Positions 1 through 13,480 of a stretch of 64,000 nt of DNA are shown here, piece after piece. The notes under the pieces are model-generated. The model was not told where the DNA came from and ran no database searches. It worked only from the letters and a program-made list of their open reading frames with translations. Both the position numbers and the translations under genes were made by a program. Every line of letters begins with the position of its first letter. The first letter of the stretch is position 1. This DNA comes from Thysanoteuthis rhombus (lineage: Eukaryota; Mollusca; Cephalopoda; Oegopsida; Thysanoteuthidae), in contig OY735215.1 of the NCBI GenBank assembly GCA_963457665.1, positions 32,160,900 through 32,224,899 on the forward strand. Reading direction: 5' to 3'.

Positions 1-15
1 TCGTTGCGTCGAGTT

Positions 16-112
16 GGGATTCGGATTAGCGGTAGGGTTCTGGTTGTGATTCGGATTAGAGGTAGGGTTCTGGTTGGGATTTGCATTAGAGATAGCGTTT
101 GGGATTTTACTC
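16..112. repeat. 30-bp minisatellite, three copies
   Basis: GGGATTCGGATTAGCGGTAG + GGTTCTGGTT repeats at 16, 46 and 76 with a few substitutions. It may continue left of the window. Confidence 0.8.
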
Positions 113-589
113 CAGAAAAAATATGTCTTATTATCAGATTAGAACTAAACTCCTCAAAAATAAATCAGCCAAACTAGCATAAGCACTGCGAGAAAGAGAA
201 ATTCTGATGAACGAATTTTCCACGATGAACGTAAAGTAAGGGTTCAGCGCTATAAGTAACACTATCGTGGGTACCCGGCATGACCCGGGAAAAAAACTTC
301 AAATCTAACAACACAGGAAAGCAAATTACATTTTATAGTGAACACTAGTTGATGGGGATGAGTGCACCTTTGTACTCGGGTTCAAGTGTAAAAACAAATA
401 TCCCTGCTCCCAAACGAAGGAAAACTTAAAATATACCAACACAAGTAAGCAAACTATATTTTATAGTGATTGCATGAAACAAAATCGGGGTGTGCCCTCC
501 ACCGGTCTGAGTCAGACAACTGGAATAAGTGCATGAACACGATATTGGTGAATCATTACGAGTCTACCTCAGAATTGAACATACTATAA

Positions 590-1400
590 TTGATATCTGG
601 ATAGATATTTAGAGGCCACTAGTGTTCAACGTCACCTATCCTATATACATCTTGGGGTCAAGTTACATTTTTTTTTTCAAAAATTGCAGTCTGCACATTG
701 CATCGGTCTCCCTTAGATTTGAAGATTGACCTGACCTCAAATTGACCTGAGATCCAATGACCTTTAGAGGTCACAAGAGGTCAACACCACATAGCCTATG
801 TTCATTCTGAAGTCAAGTTACCCGAGTAATTTCCTGTTTGTCGGGCACACCTTATCTATAAAATATAAATTTCGAAACAAAGTTACTAGCACCCGTCGTC
901 TTTATAGTCTGATAGGCCACACCCTAAAATCTTTTTAAAATTGTCTCACCACAGACACATTTTCGGAATGTTTGAAGGTCTAAAAGTTTGAGAGCATGTA
1001 AAATTTGAAAAAGAAAGAAAAATTTTGATTTTCTCCGTCTGGGTTTGACTGTGGTGAGCTGTGTTTATCCTCGAGACTCTAACCAACGGATCATTATAGC
1101 TATCAAAAATATATTTATAGAAATAAAGAATGTTAAGTTAGAAACTTGAAAATTAGGGCGATAACAGTAGTTTAGGCCCTAAATTGACCTTTAATGACCT
1201 GGGAGGTCACTGCCACCAATCCTATGTTCATTCTGGGGTCAAGTTACTGTTGTATATGAATTTTAGTCCGCAAAAGGCAGCCATCTCCATGAGACCAGAA
1301 CTTATCGACCAGACCCAATGTTGATCTTTATGGGTCACCAGTGGTCAGTGCTACATATCCTGTGTTAATCCTGGGCCAAGTTACCCTAGTACACTAATTT
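590..1400. repeat. Four diverged copies of a TGACCT/AGGTCA-rich repeat
   Basis: Copies near 590-680, 715-850, 1170-1260 and 1300-1395 share the order TGACC...AGGTCAC...GTCA(A)...CACATA(G)CCTATGTTCAT + TCTGGGGTCAAGTTAC. A fifth relative lies at 23865-23990. No coding potential seen. Confidence 0.7.
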
Positions 1401-2460
1401 CAGCCCATAGGGTGTAGCCGAGAGAGACATCGATATTATGTATGTATTTGCGTGTTCCAGCATTATGGCTCTACTGTTTTGTCTACAGATTTGAAATTTG
1501 GTATCAGTACTCCATTAAACCCCTTCCAAAAATTTTTCTTGGGGTTGGGTGTGAAGCTTTTTGACCTTTTTGTGGCCCTATTTTGACAGGTTTATCAATA
1601 ACGACTAAATTCTCCAGAAGCTAAATAATTCTAGGTGTTTTTATGCCATTTAAAAAGTTTTCCAATGGAAAACGCCAGTGATGTCCTAAATAGAATTTAT
1701 TTTGACCATATTTATCCTTTGATGCAATTCTTTTACATGACTTCAAAGTTGACGCTATGGTTGCTAAATTATTGACTGCGACGGCGAGTTTCATTACTTT
1801 TTCACTTGTCTTTCCTTCTCTGCTTGTCAGGATGGACATTTAAACATAATCAAATAGAACCGTCGCCATATTTTCTGAAAAGTCCTCAGCAGTAAAAAGG
1901 CATTCCCAAAATCATATTAAATCGATTTATTCAGATGTCTTTTAAATTTTATTTGAACATTAGAGAGAAATATTCTGAATTTGTAATTAGAAACCGCCAC
2001 CGAAAACTGTCACCAAAGCTGTCAACATAAATTTCTCCGGTTTTAAGTTAGTCTAGCTGGCTGGCTGCCTGGCTGGCTGCCTGGCTCTACATGTGGTGCA
2101 CGAACAGACTGCTCTAATGGATTTTGAGGATTGAAAATTTAAATATTTACTCCCTATTATGTCCCTAAACGGTTGTTTTACTTTCTATTAAATTCCTCTC
2201 CCTCAGATATGTTTTTAGTGAAAGGTCCATCCTTCAATGCAAATTCATGGTTGATTGGTGCTTCGGTGTTCACGCTTGTCTCTTGGTAAATTAGGACTTG
2301 ATCCAAAAAAAAGATCCCCCCTGATCGCCCCCTTTTCCATTTGATTTAATTGATCGCCCCAACACGACATGCAACCAAATACGCTGATCACGTGACGGTT
2401 TTTTTATTGAGTGACTAACCAGACCAGTATTTCCTTTCAGACTATTTACCCCTTATATCT

Positions 2461-2485
2461 GATATAGATAGATAGATAGATAGAT
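2461..2485. repeat. (GATA)n microsatellite
   Basis: Uninterrupted gata repeats after a gatatagata lead-in. Confidence 0.9.
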
Positions 2486-2862
2486 GTGATCAGACCGAGG
2501 TTGATAGATATGAATAGACTGAGATAATAGATATACATTTGTGTTTGGATAGATATTTGTTAAACGAGCCATTGTTAGGGAGAGACCAATTTTGGCTTGT
2601 CCGCATTCATAGAGCATTCAATGGGGAACGGATTCGCAGCCAGAAGTTTGTGAGATTAGTTGACCAATCAGAATTACTAAGATAAGTACACTGTATTTAT
2701 TAAATTTTCCCACTTATCTCTGTAGTGATTTTGGTATCCCAAGGCTTCTTGCTTCTCCGTGAGTAATTATATTCTCCTTATCGTTGGCAGAGCAAATCTG
2801 GGAGAAATTCCAGAACTCAAGATGAATGGACTGGAACATTCCAAACTGTTCCGAATTTCAGT

Positions 2863-2867
<5 letters not shown>

Positions 2868-2928
<61 letters not shown>
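2868..2928. repeat. (CT)n microsatellite after C7
   Basis: About 60 bp of pure CT dinucleotide. The minus-strand ORF with an RE run across it is an artefact. Confidence 0.95.
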
Positions 2929-2931
<3 letters not shown>

Positions 2932-4481
2932 ATAGTGGTAAGTAGAAAGCAAAAATGTCTCAGCTTTGCACAGTACTAGGTCAAATTTGGACAAGGTATA
3001 ATACTTATCAGTTCTACTCTGTCTCTGGAATGGTCCTTAAGAACCTGACAAAGGTATTGGAAGAAATGGGAATCTGGGAAAGAGTTGAGACCACCCAGAC
3101 ACAATACCGCCACTAAAAATCAGCTAGAATACGGAGGAGAGTCCTGGAGTATTGAGGTCATCTGATCTTCAGTGAAAATTAACTGTCACTTTTGGTGTGA
3201 AAACACAACGAATAATAATTATATTAACAACAACAACAGTACCTCTAATTTTCAGTAATTTCGTATTCAATATGAAAAAGATTCCTCTTCTTCTGTTCGG
3301 CCTATCTTGCCCGTTCGATTATATTCAACTCTAATATTGTGTAGTTCCCTACCTTTGAACAAAGCAACATTAAATTGCATGTTGACGAACTTTCCATCCT
3401 AATTCTATAATCGCTTTATTGCATCTGTAACACAAAGACGCTTATAATAAATATATAAATATATTCGAATCTCGTTGGCTTTTGGTCTTCTATCATCATA
3501 GAATGGCATAGATAGAGTTTATTCAGTTAAACAGTATCATTTATGGATCTATAGGAAGAAAGGTAACTGGTAACATCAAAGTCAGCGTATTTTAGCCATA
3601 CAAATATGAGCATGGTCAACTTGAATTTTTTTTATTCATTATGAACATTATGTAGGGACTGATGTTTTGTAAAATCACACTTGTTTTTTCTTGATATTTA
3701 CTAGACTGGTACGGTATAATGTCAAATGGAGATAAGAAGGTGGGAATGAGGTGGGAAGTTCGTCAATATACGGCGTATTCTCCAGATTTGTTATACTTAG
3801 ACTGTTATAGCTTGAACTTCGAGAATCCAGAATTCCCTAGTCCAGCAGCTTCGATGGTTCGGAACGGTGAACTGAATTCGACAGTTGTGTTAATATGAAT
3901 ACAAATTTTGCGTGTGATACCGACACCTGGTGGGAAAATCCAAACGTTCAAAAGATGTACCAGGTGTTGACTTCTAGGTCTGTAGTTCTTAACCTTTTTT
4001 GTTCCATGCCCTACCCCGACAGCCGAAAAACATCATACCCACTTCATATTAAAAAAAAATGTAATTTAATCATATATCAAGTAGCAGAAAAGAACATCCC
4101 ATGTGTCACTCAGAATATCAAATAGCTCTATGAATTTTTTTTTTCAGGCAGTCATCTTAGACAGCTATCTCACAGCAGTGCCAAGCAATAATCTTATATA
4201 TTTTGCATTTTGTCTCTACGTGTCTGTTTGAAAAGACGCTCATAGTTAGCATTATCTTTGATAGTATTGATGCGTTTTTATTCCTGGCTTCAATATATCA
4301 TTTAAAGCAGGTGATCTTTCTTGACAACTATTTTTCTCCATACAGTAGCAACCTTTCTGCATTGTCATCCTTCATTGACTTTTAATATATTTTTTTGCTC
4401 ATAATTCGAGGAGCGCCATTTGCAGTACATGATCATGTTTTGCATTGATAGTTTACTTCCACCCAAATAGATTTTGAGCTC

Positions 4482-4484
<3 letters not shown>

Positions 4485-4547
<63 letters not shown>
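4485..4547. repeat. (AT)n(GT)n compound microsatellite
   Basis: About 37 bp AT followed directly by about 26 bp GT. Confidence 0.95.
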
Positions 4548-6087
4548 GCAGTAGAGGTGTTTTCTAATGATTTTCAGACCAACATCTCCCCGAGAAAAAT
4601 CTTAATGATCAAGATATCTCACTTATACCAACAAACATTGTCTCTTACAGTAAAATGGTCCACCAGCCTTGTGGAATTCCTTTACAATACACCGTTCATC
4701 GATGTTCGAAGTCATCTGATCTATCCTGTTGAAAACTGTATACTTACACAGTGGCATATTATCGACAGCTTCTTCATTTTTCTCCGGGACCGTTTTGAGA
4801 AAAATTGAAATAGTTGGCTTAATTGAATCCTCTCCTATTGTATGATTCTTTCCAGTTTTTGGCTATAAGTGGAGACATTTCATAACTAGCCTCATGAATG
4901 CGATTATTGGTTGCAATTCGTTCTAGAAAACAATGAATTGATTTTCTTAATCTATTTTCGAAGTTTAGTTTTAGCGATGCAAAATGTTCCAATTTTGAAT
5001 TGACAATTTTTTTATGTTTCAAATGTGTCTTGAGGCGACCATGTTTCATTGATCAAATAATTGACAGAAAAGAGCCCATTTATTATGCACTGCAGGTATA
5101 AAGCTAAACTTCAAGTGCTCCTCTGAATACTGACGAACTTTTCTTTGGTTAATACTTCTCATCTTGAGTGGATATTTGTAAAGAAACAAATTAATTGCAA
5201 GAAAAATGCTGAATTATAAGCTTTAGGACATTTACTGAAATGTTTCTTCATTTCTCTATTGTGTAAAATTTAGTATAAACAATTCTATAACCTTATCGCT
5301 TCTATACCAAAGTTAATGAGTTAAGCATCAGTTACTATAGAATCTGTTGTTAACTTAATAAATAAATAATATTATATAATTAGGATTTAATAGTTTTGTT
5401 CAATTAGGAATTAATCAGTTGAGCCTCAATACGATTTTGAGCCACAGCAGGGTACCTTTTTCTATTGTCATCAAATTGCAAATCGTTTCCTAGACTGAAC
5501 ACACATTGCTTTGAAAAGCAGTATTCAAGTCATTTCTTGATGTCTGTGGCATTACTGGAAAACTCAACGCTCCATGCCGTTTATTAGGGCGATGAAAGTT
5601 CACGAAGTGAATTATTAGCCTAAACAGTTCGTTCAGGGTTATGAACGACTCATGAAAATATTGCACTGTTGATTATGCTATTAATTCTTAGTTTATGTTT
5701 ATACTAGCAGAGATTCCCGGTGTTGCCTGGGTGCAAAACATGTAAAAGCATTTTTTCTTGTTTGATTTGAATGACTTATAGCGATTCTGTTTTTAGTTCT
5801 TTTCGTATATAATTATACGTGCTTATATTTTCATTTTGATGCACGTACAAGGCTACAGTTTATTTCTGCTCTGATGAGTGAAGCTTTTGAGACTTATTGT
5901 TAATTTTGATTTTGTGATTAAAAAAATACCATCTTTATTTTTCACTCTATATTTTTCTTGTAATTCTAAACTTATATACAACGCATGAAACAGGAATAAT
6001 CCTTACAGAAATGTGTTTTAGTCAACAAGAACTCTGGGGTAGACAGCATTACATGTTCTGCGATTCGATGCTCGGACGAAAAGGAAT

Positions 6088-6590
6088 ATCATCATCATCA
6101 TCATCATCATTATCATCAGTCTTTTAATGTCCATCGTTGGACATAGACCTTCCCCAGGATTCGCCACAATTCCCTATCATGGGCGTCGCAGGACCAATAT
6201 TTCCTTAATCTGTCAAGTTCATCTCTCCATCTTGCGTTTTGTCGGCCTCAGTATCGCATGTGATCTCTGAGGATCCATGTTGTGAGTCGTGATGTCCATT
6301 GGTTATCTTTCATTCTTGCAACATGGCCTGCCCATTGCCATTTGAGTTTTTTTTAATAGTTTCTATGATGTCTCAGACTCCCTTTTTCTTCCTTATATAC
6401 TGTGCTGTCTTGTGATCTCTCCATGTAAGGTTGAGCATGAGTCTCTCATGCGCACGCTACATGCTTCTCAGTTTGCATGTCTGTCTCTCTAGGTTAGGTT
6501 CCATGTTTCAGCTCCATGAGTGACTATTGGGAGAATGCATTGGTTGTATACTCTTCTTTTCAAGATTATCAGGATCATGGTTCGCACAAT
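6088..6590 (-). pseudogene. RTE-type LINE 3' end with (GAT)n tail
   Basis: Plus strand shows an (ATC)n run at 6089-6120 followed by cagtcttttaatgtccatcg and continues in homology with the other two copies to about 6590. In sense (minus) orientation this is ORF C-terminus, short 3' region and a (GAT)n tail, matching the microsatellite tails of RTE elements. Several substitutions and frameshifts relative to the other copies. Confidence 0.8.
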
Positions 6591-8217
6591 GAAAAGGAAT
6601 CTGCTTGTCCCCAAAAAGTGGGCCTATAACATAGAGCTGACCCAGAGAGAGAAATGATCCGTCCAACTCTAGAAACTTAGAAGCATTGTTCCTGAAATTA
6701 ATTGATGACTATAAAAACTATCTTCGCACTTGGCTCTCGTTGGTGGCTTCGATCAAATGTCGCCTGACAGTTTTGACCGCTAGTTCTGTACCGTTACAGA
6801 GTTTCAATGCATCCAAATTTCGTAGCTATAAGATTACTACCACCTTTAGTTGCAAAATGATCGGTTAAACTCCAGTGGGTTAAAGTAGAGTTAGGAAACT
6901 CTGTTGGATTGTCGACAGTATCGTTAAGGTCAACTACAGGGTCCACTGATTTGTACTAGAATGGTCTGGTAGCTGCTGAATACTGAGGGCATCAATATAC
7001 TGCACACGCCATGTTAGCATAAACCTTTAACAGCATTCCTTGAAATGTGTTGGTGATTGTTTCACAAGTTTTTGGTGTTGTGACACCCTAGCCCGGAGGG
7101 TCTACTTTCATTTTTTTTACCCATCTTGTGGCTTAGTTTCTTTTTAAAATCCAAACAGAAGACAGTGATAGAACCAGACTTCTTAGAAGAGTAGAGGTAG
7201 ATATTAGGTGAGAAGATACAACCTCTCCAGTCCAGTCTTGATTCCACTCATATATAAAGGAGAGGATGATAGAGTCAGTCTGAGTATTAATCATTTGGTA
7301 ACCGGGCAGCTGGGTGGAGAATAATGTTTTGACTGTAAGGGGGGGAGTTGTCTTCGTTTTAAACGGTCAAATGGAAAAAGGGAGATAGGACCTATACTAA
7401 GTTAAAACTTGAACACGTAATGCCAAATGAATGTTCTATGGTTACCATCGCCATCGTTGTTAATATTATTATTGACATCATCGTTGTTATTACTCTTCAA
7501 TTTCAAGAACATCGATACATCTAACTACTTTTAACTGTCACTTCTTACTTTCAAATTTTTAATGTTTTTTTTATATACATGTCTGATCTGGGGAAGGTAT
7601 AATGTGTTAAGAGGAATGTCATAGAAAGGAAGAGAAAACAACAATTGACTAAAGTTGGTGTGATACTTTAGGGAACGTGTCTGACTACCGAAATATCCAA
7701 TCTCATGCTAGACTGAGCGAGCTGATGAACACAAAAGACAAGGATATATCCAATTGCTACCATCATAATATGCTATTGTTATTGGCAACATTTTATTGTC
7801 GGTTTCATTATTGCTATTTATATTTTATAGGAATGGGTGAGTCAAAGGGGGTTACATAAATATTCTCTAAGATAAAACGTAATGAAAGTAGTGAAGAAAA
7901 AAACAAACACTTTCTCCATAAACGTATAGAAAAAAACCCCCAGTTCTAACGACATTCAGGTAAATAAAGGTAGAGAAAAAAGTGTCCATAGACTCGTTAA
8001 TTTCGCAAACATTACTGCTATTCTTCTGCTTTTCCTTCTTTTTTTTTCTTCATCAGGGGAGTAACTCTGACGTGGGTCGTAATCGGCATAGGCCACTTTA
8101 CTATCGGGTTACTCCTCTGAGGGAGGAAGTTCCAGACCGCTATTATCAGCGTACATCTTCTCAGCGCGGCAGATCCCTATAGCCAGCTCGGGCATCTGCC
8201 AGGAGAAGGAAACTCAT

Positions 8218-8493
8218 GTGAAATTTCGTTCTGCACAAACCTATCTCGTTCTGCACGAATCCATCTTGCTTCTGTATGGATCTATCTCAGTTTACTCATG
8301 TCTTTCTCGACTTGTCTATCAATTCAACTATCTCAGTCTGTTTATTATTCATCTACCTCAGTCTGCTTATTTGCAAGCATCTATCTCGGTTTATTCACAT
8401 CTATCCATTTATCTCAGTCTGTTCATATCTATCTTTCTATCAATCTATCTATCTATCAATCTATCTATCTATCTATCTATCTCAGTTTGTTCA

Positions 8494-8526
<33 letters not shown>

Positions 8527-8536
8527 CAATTTGTTC

Positions 8537-8570
<34 letters not shown>

Positions 8571-8604
8571 CAGTTTGTTCATATCTGTCTATCTATCCTA
8601 GTTC

Positions 8605-8643
<39 letters not shown>

Positions 8644-8654
8644 CAGTTTGTTCA

Positions 8655-8691
<37 letters not shown>

Positions 8692-8725
8692 CAGTTTGTT
8701 CATATCTATCTATCTATCCTAGTTC

Positions 8726-8774
<49 letters not shown>

Positions 8775-8797
8775 TTCAGTTTGTTCATATCTATCTC

Positions 8798-8852
<55 letters not shown>
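8218..8852. repeat. Composite (CTAT)n array with CTCAGTTTGTTCATAT spacers
   Basis: Runs of CTAT are separated at irregular intervals by CTCAGTTTGTTCATAT or CCTAGTTCATTAT. From 8218 to 8400 increasingly degenerate versions (ctatctcagtttactcatgt) lead into the array. ORFs of 127-204 codons rich in S, I, Y and L are artefacts. Confidence 0.92.
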
Positions 8853-8853
<1 letters not shown>

Positions 8854-8935
8854 GGTTAGTTAACAAGAGCCACATTTCGTATGCCCCAACACCATACCAA
8901 TGGATTGTGTAAAGTAGTAGTTGCTGCAGACTGAC

Positions 8936-8965
8936 AGGGGTGGCGGCGGCGGCGGCAGCGGTGGC
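8936..8965. repeat. (GGC)n run at left of a GC-rich patch
   Basis: ggcggcggcggcggcagcgg inside a GC/G-rich stretch (8930-9145) that stands out from AT-rich surroundings. No gene recognised in it. Confidence 0.85.
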
Positions 8966-9149
8966 TGCTGTGCTGTGTTCAGAGCAGTTGGGCGGTGGGG
9001 GGTAATGTTGTAGTGGTGTGAGTAACTTATTCAGAGCAAGTGGCAGGAAAATGGGGAGGCGGATAAGGTGGTTACGTGGTCGGAGGCGAGTCCAAGAAGT
9101 GGGAGGAGGATCAATTAGAGAGGGTGCCACGAAGGTGGGGGTCACATGA

Positions 9150-10039
9150 GCGTACGTCTTATGCCACCAAGAAGTTTCAGAGTTGGCAACTTTTTGATCA
9201 GTCTCATATTTCTTGAACGACTTTTAAGAAACCTTTGACAGCATTAGTGTCACGTTTTCGCCAAATGAAGTATTTTACTACTATTTTGGAAAATTATCGA
9301 TTGCAATGGCTCAACAGTATTGTTTGCAAACAAAATATGTACTGGAGGTTGTATAGACCAAGGGTTTAAGCATAGGTTTTAGGATTCAATGCTTGTTCTC
9401 GAACTTTTGATATTTCTCAATATGTACTCACAAGAATCAGCCAATACAGCCGAACAATGGTTTTTCGTAATTATTTCCATACCGATCATGACTGTGCCAA
9501 CCCATTGAAACCTTTTTATCTAATCTCTATATATGTCTGTTTTTTTTATTACTGCGGTTTTTTTTTATCCTTTCTGAAATTGCAATTCTTTCCGTGATCA
9601 GTCAAGCTAATGTAAAATCTTGAGTGGCCGTATTTTAATATCTCGAGAACCGGTTACGTGGCCTTGATGCAACTTGGCAGCCAATCAGTGGGGACGTTAT
9701 TGAGCAAGTCTGAATATGGGGTTCTTCGGCAATGAGACGCCATTGAATGACCTCGTGTACTGAATGACCGTTGCATAATAACCGAGTGATCAGATTGTTC
9801 ACATCCAATGCTGTTTTGAGGGGCAAAACGTTGCATCGCTGAGGCATGTAAAACTTTGCTTTTCACCGTTTAGAGGAAGAAGATTTTGGACTGTAGACGA
9901 GATTAAGGGGAGTGCAACGAGGTAGGTGAATGCAATCATAAAATAAACACTTGTACACTGTTTTGAATAGTGGAAAGGAAACTGGGACAAGTATTTGAGG
10001 TCCCTTGGGGGTTATTTGGAGGAACAGGGGTGCCATTGA

Positions 10040-10108
<69 letters not shown>

Positions 10109-11320
10109 CCTCGTATATAGATGCTTAGATAGGTGTTTACACTGATGTGCATTCGAAATGTATGAGCATGGCAGATACGTATTACGTATATAATTGACTA
10201 ATTCAAACTGCTGTTGCCTTGTATCAAACTAAACTGCGTAATACTTGATATTTACTAGGTTTTAAATAGTCTGACACTTTGCCCCAGTAACAGGGTACCC
10301 TATGAGGTCATTTCAGTAGTGATGATCAGCATCAGAAGCTTATTACCCATTACTACATTGGAATTTCTAAAAATATTCAGGGATTTGACAAAATCTCTAG
10401 GAATTTCACGAAATCACTAGTTAGGTCCATACCGTCCTGGGGGACGAGCAGTAATGGATTGTTTCTTTTGATGCTGTTTGCGTCGAACATCCTCACAATA
10501 ACCAATACATTGTTCAGGGTGGCCAACAAATATAGAATAGCATGGATACATCCCGGGTCCAATCAATGACTGTGTCATTGCCCGCGGGAGAGATGTACGT
10601 GATGTCTGGGTCACCAAATTAGAACTGAGTGTTGGACGGGCCACAAACGAGTCGGGTCTCCTCGGACTCTGCATTGCCCTCACACATTTCACAAAGACAA
10701 AGCTCTCCCGTGTCGTTCTTCAAAACCATAAGACATAAGTGCCCGGGCATGATTGGAAAGTGCCAGTTCCACATTGGTGCCACGGTGGTTGTACGCGGAC
10801 CATTGACTGGCGACCCAATAGTGGACACAGTTTAAGCAGATGATGACTGATTCAGGAAAAATGGTTCTAGGGCAATTGTGTGGAGTCCAACAAGACATGT
10901 TCGATGCGAAAAACAAGATCAGCAGACCCTAGGAGAGCGCCTTTCTAGAGTAGCATAATGACATCAATCCCATAGCAAAATTTGACTGCTTCAAAGACAG
11001 GCTCAATAAAGTATCAAAAGAACTTCCCAACATACAAAACAAGTGCTGAAACTGCAAGGCAGATTAAATCCAGCAGTACGCCGACCCAAGCAACTTTTCA
11101 GAAAGTTCTACAATTCGGTAAACCATGTATGGACGTTCAGGCGAGAATGAGAAGAGATTCTGGCATCAGAACGTTTTGTTTTTTTTTCAAATTCTTAAAA
11201 ATAAAAATCCAATTCTGTTGTCAGAATATTTTTTTTTAAATTCTCTCTGACTACAAGTTTTCTCTAAGATCCCACTTCTGACACCATGTTTCATCTGGAC
11301 TAAGATGAAAAGAAAGCCAG
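9150..11320. other. No recognised gene; overlapping short ORFs near 9.6-10.0 and 10.4-10.9 kb
   Basis: Several overlapping 60-91 codon ORFs occur on both strands in GC-richer patches (9640-9900, 10400-10900). Base composition suggests an old transposon or pseudogene, but I could not match any transposase, RT or host family. Confidence 0.5.
10043..10107. repeat. (AT)n microsatellite
   Basis: Uninterrupted AT for 65 bp. Confidence 0.95.
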
Positions 11321-11332
11321 GTCCAAGTGACG

Positions 11333-11420
11333 GTTGAATATCTGGCGGCAAAAAATATTATGAAGAGATTAAGTAGACACGTGTGAATATGATAAACACC
11401 ATGATATCATGTTACCTCTT
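11333..11420 (-). repeat. Candidate 3' LTR relic, internally deleted
   Basis: Contains TAACATGATATCATGGTGTT and TACTTAATCTCTTCATAATA, the two ends of the 14433-14640 segment, but without the ~120 bp between them. Direct repeat with the 14.5-kb copy. Confidence 0.5.
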
Positions 11421-11689
11421 TATCTTAGTGAATAAAATATGTTCTCAATTAGCTTGACCAAACATTTTTTCTCTCTTTCTTTATTTATTTTTACCAGAAA
11501 TTCCCTTTTTTCCTGAAAGTCAAACATGTTCCATATTTTTTTTAGCGATCGAAGGAGTACAACTGTAACTTTTATTGTTTTCTCTCCTTTATTTTTTAAA
11601 GCTTATGACTAATCAATTTTTCAAAGTTTTTTCTTTTACTTGTGAAATCTTTGAAATGTCCAGGTTTCAAACTTTCAAACTTATTCTAC

Positions 11690-12720
11690 CACTTCTGGTT
11701 CTTTCTGTTCTCTTTTCCGCGAGAGCTATTTTTGTCTACCTCAGTAGCATAAACAATACCTGGTTTATCCTTTATAAACGGCTTATTTTCAAGTCCCATG
11801 AACCTAATATATCTTCTATTTTTTCGGTAGGACACTTTGCTCAGATTTGACTCTATATGATCTTTTCTTTGCATCCGCTAAAGTAATCATTACTTTCGTA
11901 TTTTCTTGGTCAGTTTTGATTTGGACACTGTTTCCTTGTTTTAGATTTGGTAAGCCCTTTGCACTAAGTGATTTGTTAACAACCTTAATCATCCTGGCTT
12001 TTGTAAGTGTGTCTTTTTCTCAGACCAATTTCATATCAGGCCATTTCAGTTTTAGATTTTCAGGGTTTCTGGGTAATATGGTTCTTATTTTCGACCCATA
12101 ATTGATCCCATTGGACTAAACCCCATCGTTTGAATTGTCGCACTTCGATACGCCATCAAAGCTTGGAAGATATCTTGTTTCAATATTCTTTCTGCTATCT
12201 TGACAGCACTTTCTGCTTCACCGCTTCCATGGGGGTAGCGGGGAATTGACATAGTATGGGCGAAACCTACTTATTTGCTAATTCTTCGAAAGCATTGCTT
12301 GAAAACTGGCCTCCATCGTCACTTATGACTTCATTCGGTATTCCCCATCGAGCGAAAAAGTTCCGTAATTTTCCAATGACACATTTTCCATTGCTATGTA
12401 TTTCGAAAAATAATCAGACAAAGGTGTATTGGCATTCTTTATGTGAAAAAATGTCCATACCTATTATTTGCCCTGGGTCTTCCGGAAATGGCGTACCTAT
12501 AAGTTTCTCTTTTATATTTGTTGGCTTATTAATATTGCAAAATGTGCACTTCTTAATCTATCCTCCTAGCCCCTGAGATATTCTGGGCCACCATACCGGA
12601 GCTTCCATTCTTTCTCAGCATTGGTTAGTCCCGAAGTGACCGTTACGTAGAGTCCTTAATATTTCAGGTCTGAGCATTTCCGGAATTACGATTTTATCCT
12701 GGAACCATGGTGAACTATTG
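11690..12720 (-). pseudogene. Gypsy integrase remnant (zinc finger, core, C-terminus)
   Basis: Minus-strand reading across frames gives VIPEMLRPEILRTLRNGHFG and IKKCTFCNINKPT (HHCC zinc finger), GQIIGMDIFSHK (first catalytic Asp), NEVISDDGGQFSSNAFEELA (second Asp) and GSGEAESAVKIAERILKQDI (catalytic Glu). The C-terminal part KNRRYIRFMGLENKPFIKD closes it. Internal stops occur. Confidence 0.85.
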
Positions 12721-12919
12721 TGAACTGAAAATTCATTTCGACTTCAGAAATATTGGCTTAATGCCACCCTCTATTCTTTTTTCTTTATCGGTTTAATGTA
12801 ATGTGCATAGCCTCTTGTAATGTCTCGTCGCCCTTTTTTTTTTTTATCTCATTTAACCTCTTGTCGGATGCTAGTCTAGTTTTTGCCTCACAGTCTATGA
12901 ATAATTCAACTTTCCTGCT

Positions 12920-13480
12920 GATATTACTCTTAGTCTCTGGTCGTGTTTTTCTATAATTTTCCCGTAAATCAAAACATCACCGATGATTGTTTCAACTCCC
13001 CGAACGGTCTGAAGTAACTTCGACATTCTTCGCTGAATAATTAGTGTGTTCGTGATATACCGAAAGGTAGTCTTCTGAAACAGTATCTCTCACGGGATGT
13101 AATTAAAGCAGTAAGAGGACAGTGGTATCTTATAAAATCCACTTGTGGCGTCTAGCTTGGAGAAGAAAATCGCTCCATTGATCTTGGCGAAATGACATCT
13201 AGATTCAGCAGCGTATAATGTTCGCGTTTTTACTGTTAGGTTTATTTTTTTCAAATCCATGCATAAACGAACGTTTCCCTTTTGAACAGGCACGATCGGA
13301 GCACCCCAAGCTATAGGCTTCGTTTCTATTATTCCTTCTCTCTTGGTCCAATTTTTGCTTAACTTAAGAAGTGTTGAGAATGGTATTCTCCTTGCTGTTG
13401 TGACACAGTATGGTTTAGCATCCTCTTCGTTGGCGTTATTTTCACCGGATATCCTCTCATACATCCGCCTTTGTTGCATA
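12920..13480 (-). pseudogene. Gypsy reverse transcriptase remnant
   Basis: Contains REGIIETKPIAWGAPIVPVQ, VRLCMDLKKIN and FSKLDATSGFYKIPL, then after frameshifts RLPFGIS and VETIIGDVLIYGK. The last corresponds to the Y(I/M)DD box, where the first Asp is replaced by Gly, so it would be inactive even without the stops. Confidence 0.85.

Larger units (their letters stand above)
1450..6080. other. No gene recognised (1.45-6.08 kb)
   Basis: AT-rich sequence with microsatellites, a tggctgcctggctggctgcc run at 2056-2085 and only short ORFs under 100 codons without family resemblance. A tagttcttaaccttttttg at ~3987 looks like one hAT terminus without a partner. Confidence 0.6.

Noticed and set aside
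10377..10916. Overlapping ORFs on both strands, suspected transposase
   Set aside because: No DDE, RT or zinc-finger motif could be read in any frame; kept only as an unrecognised patch.
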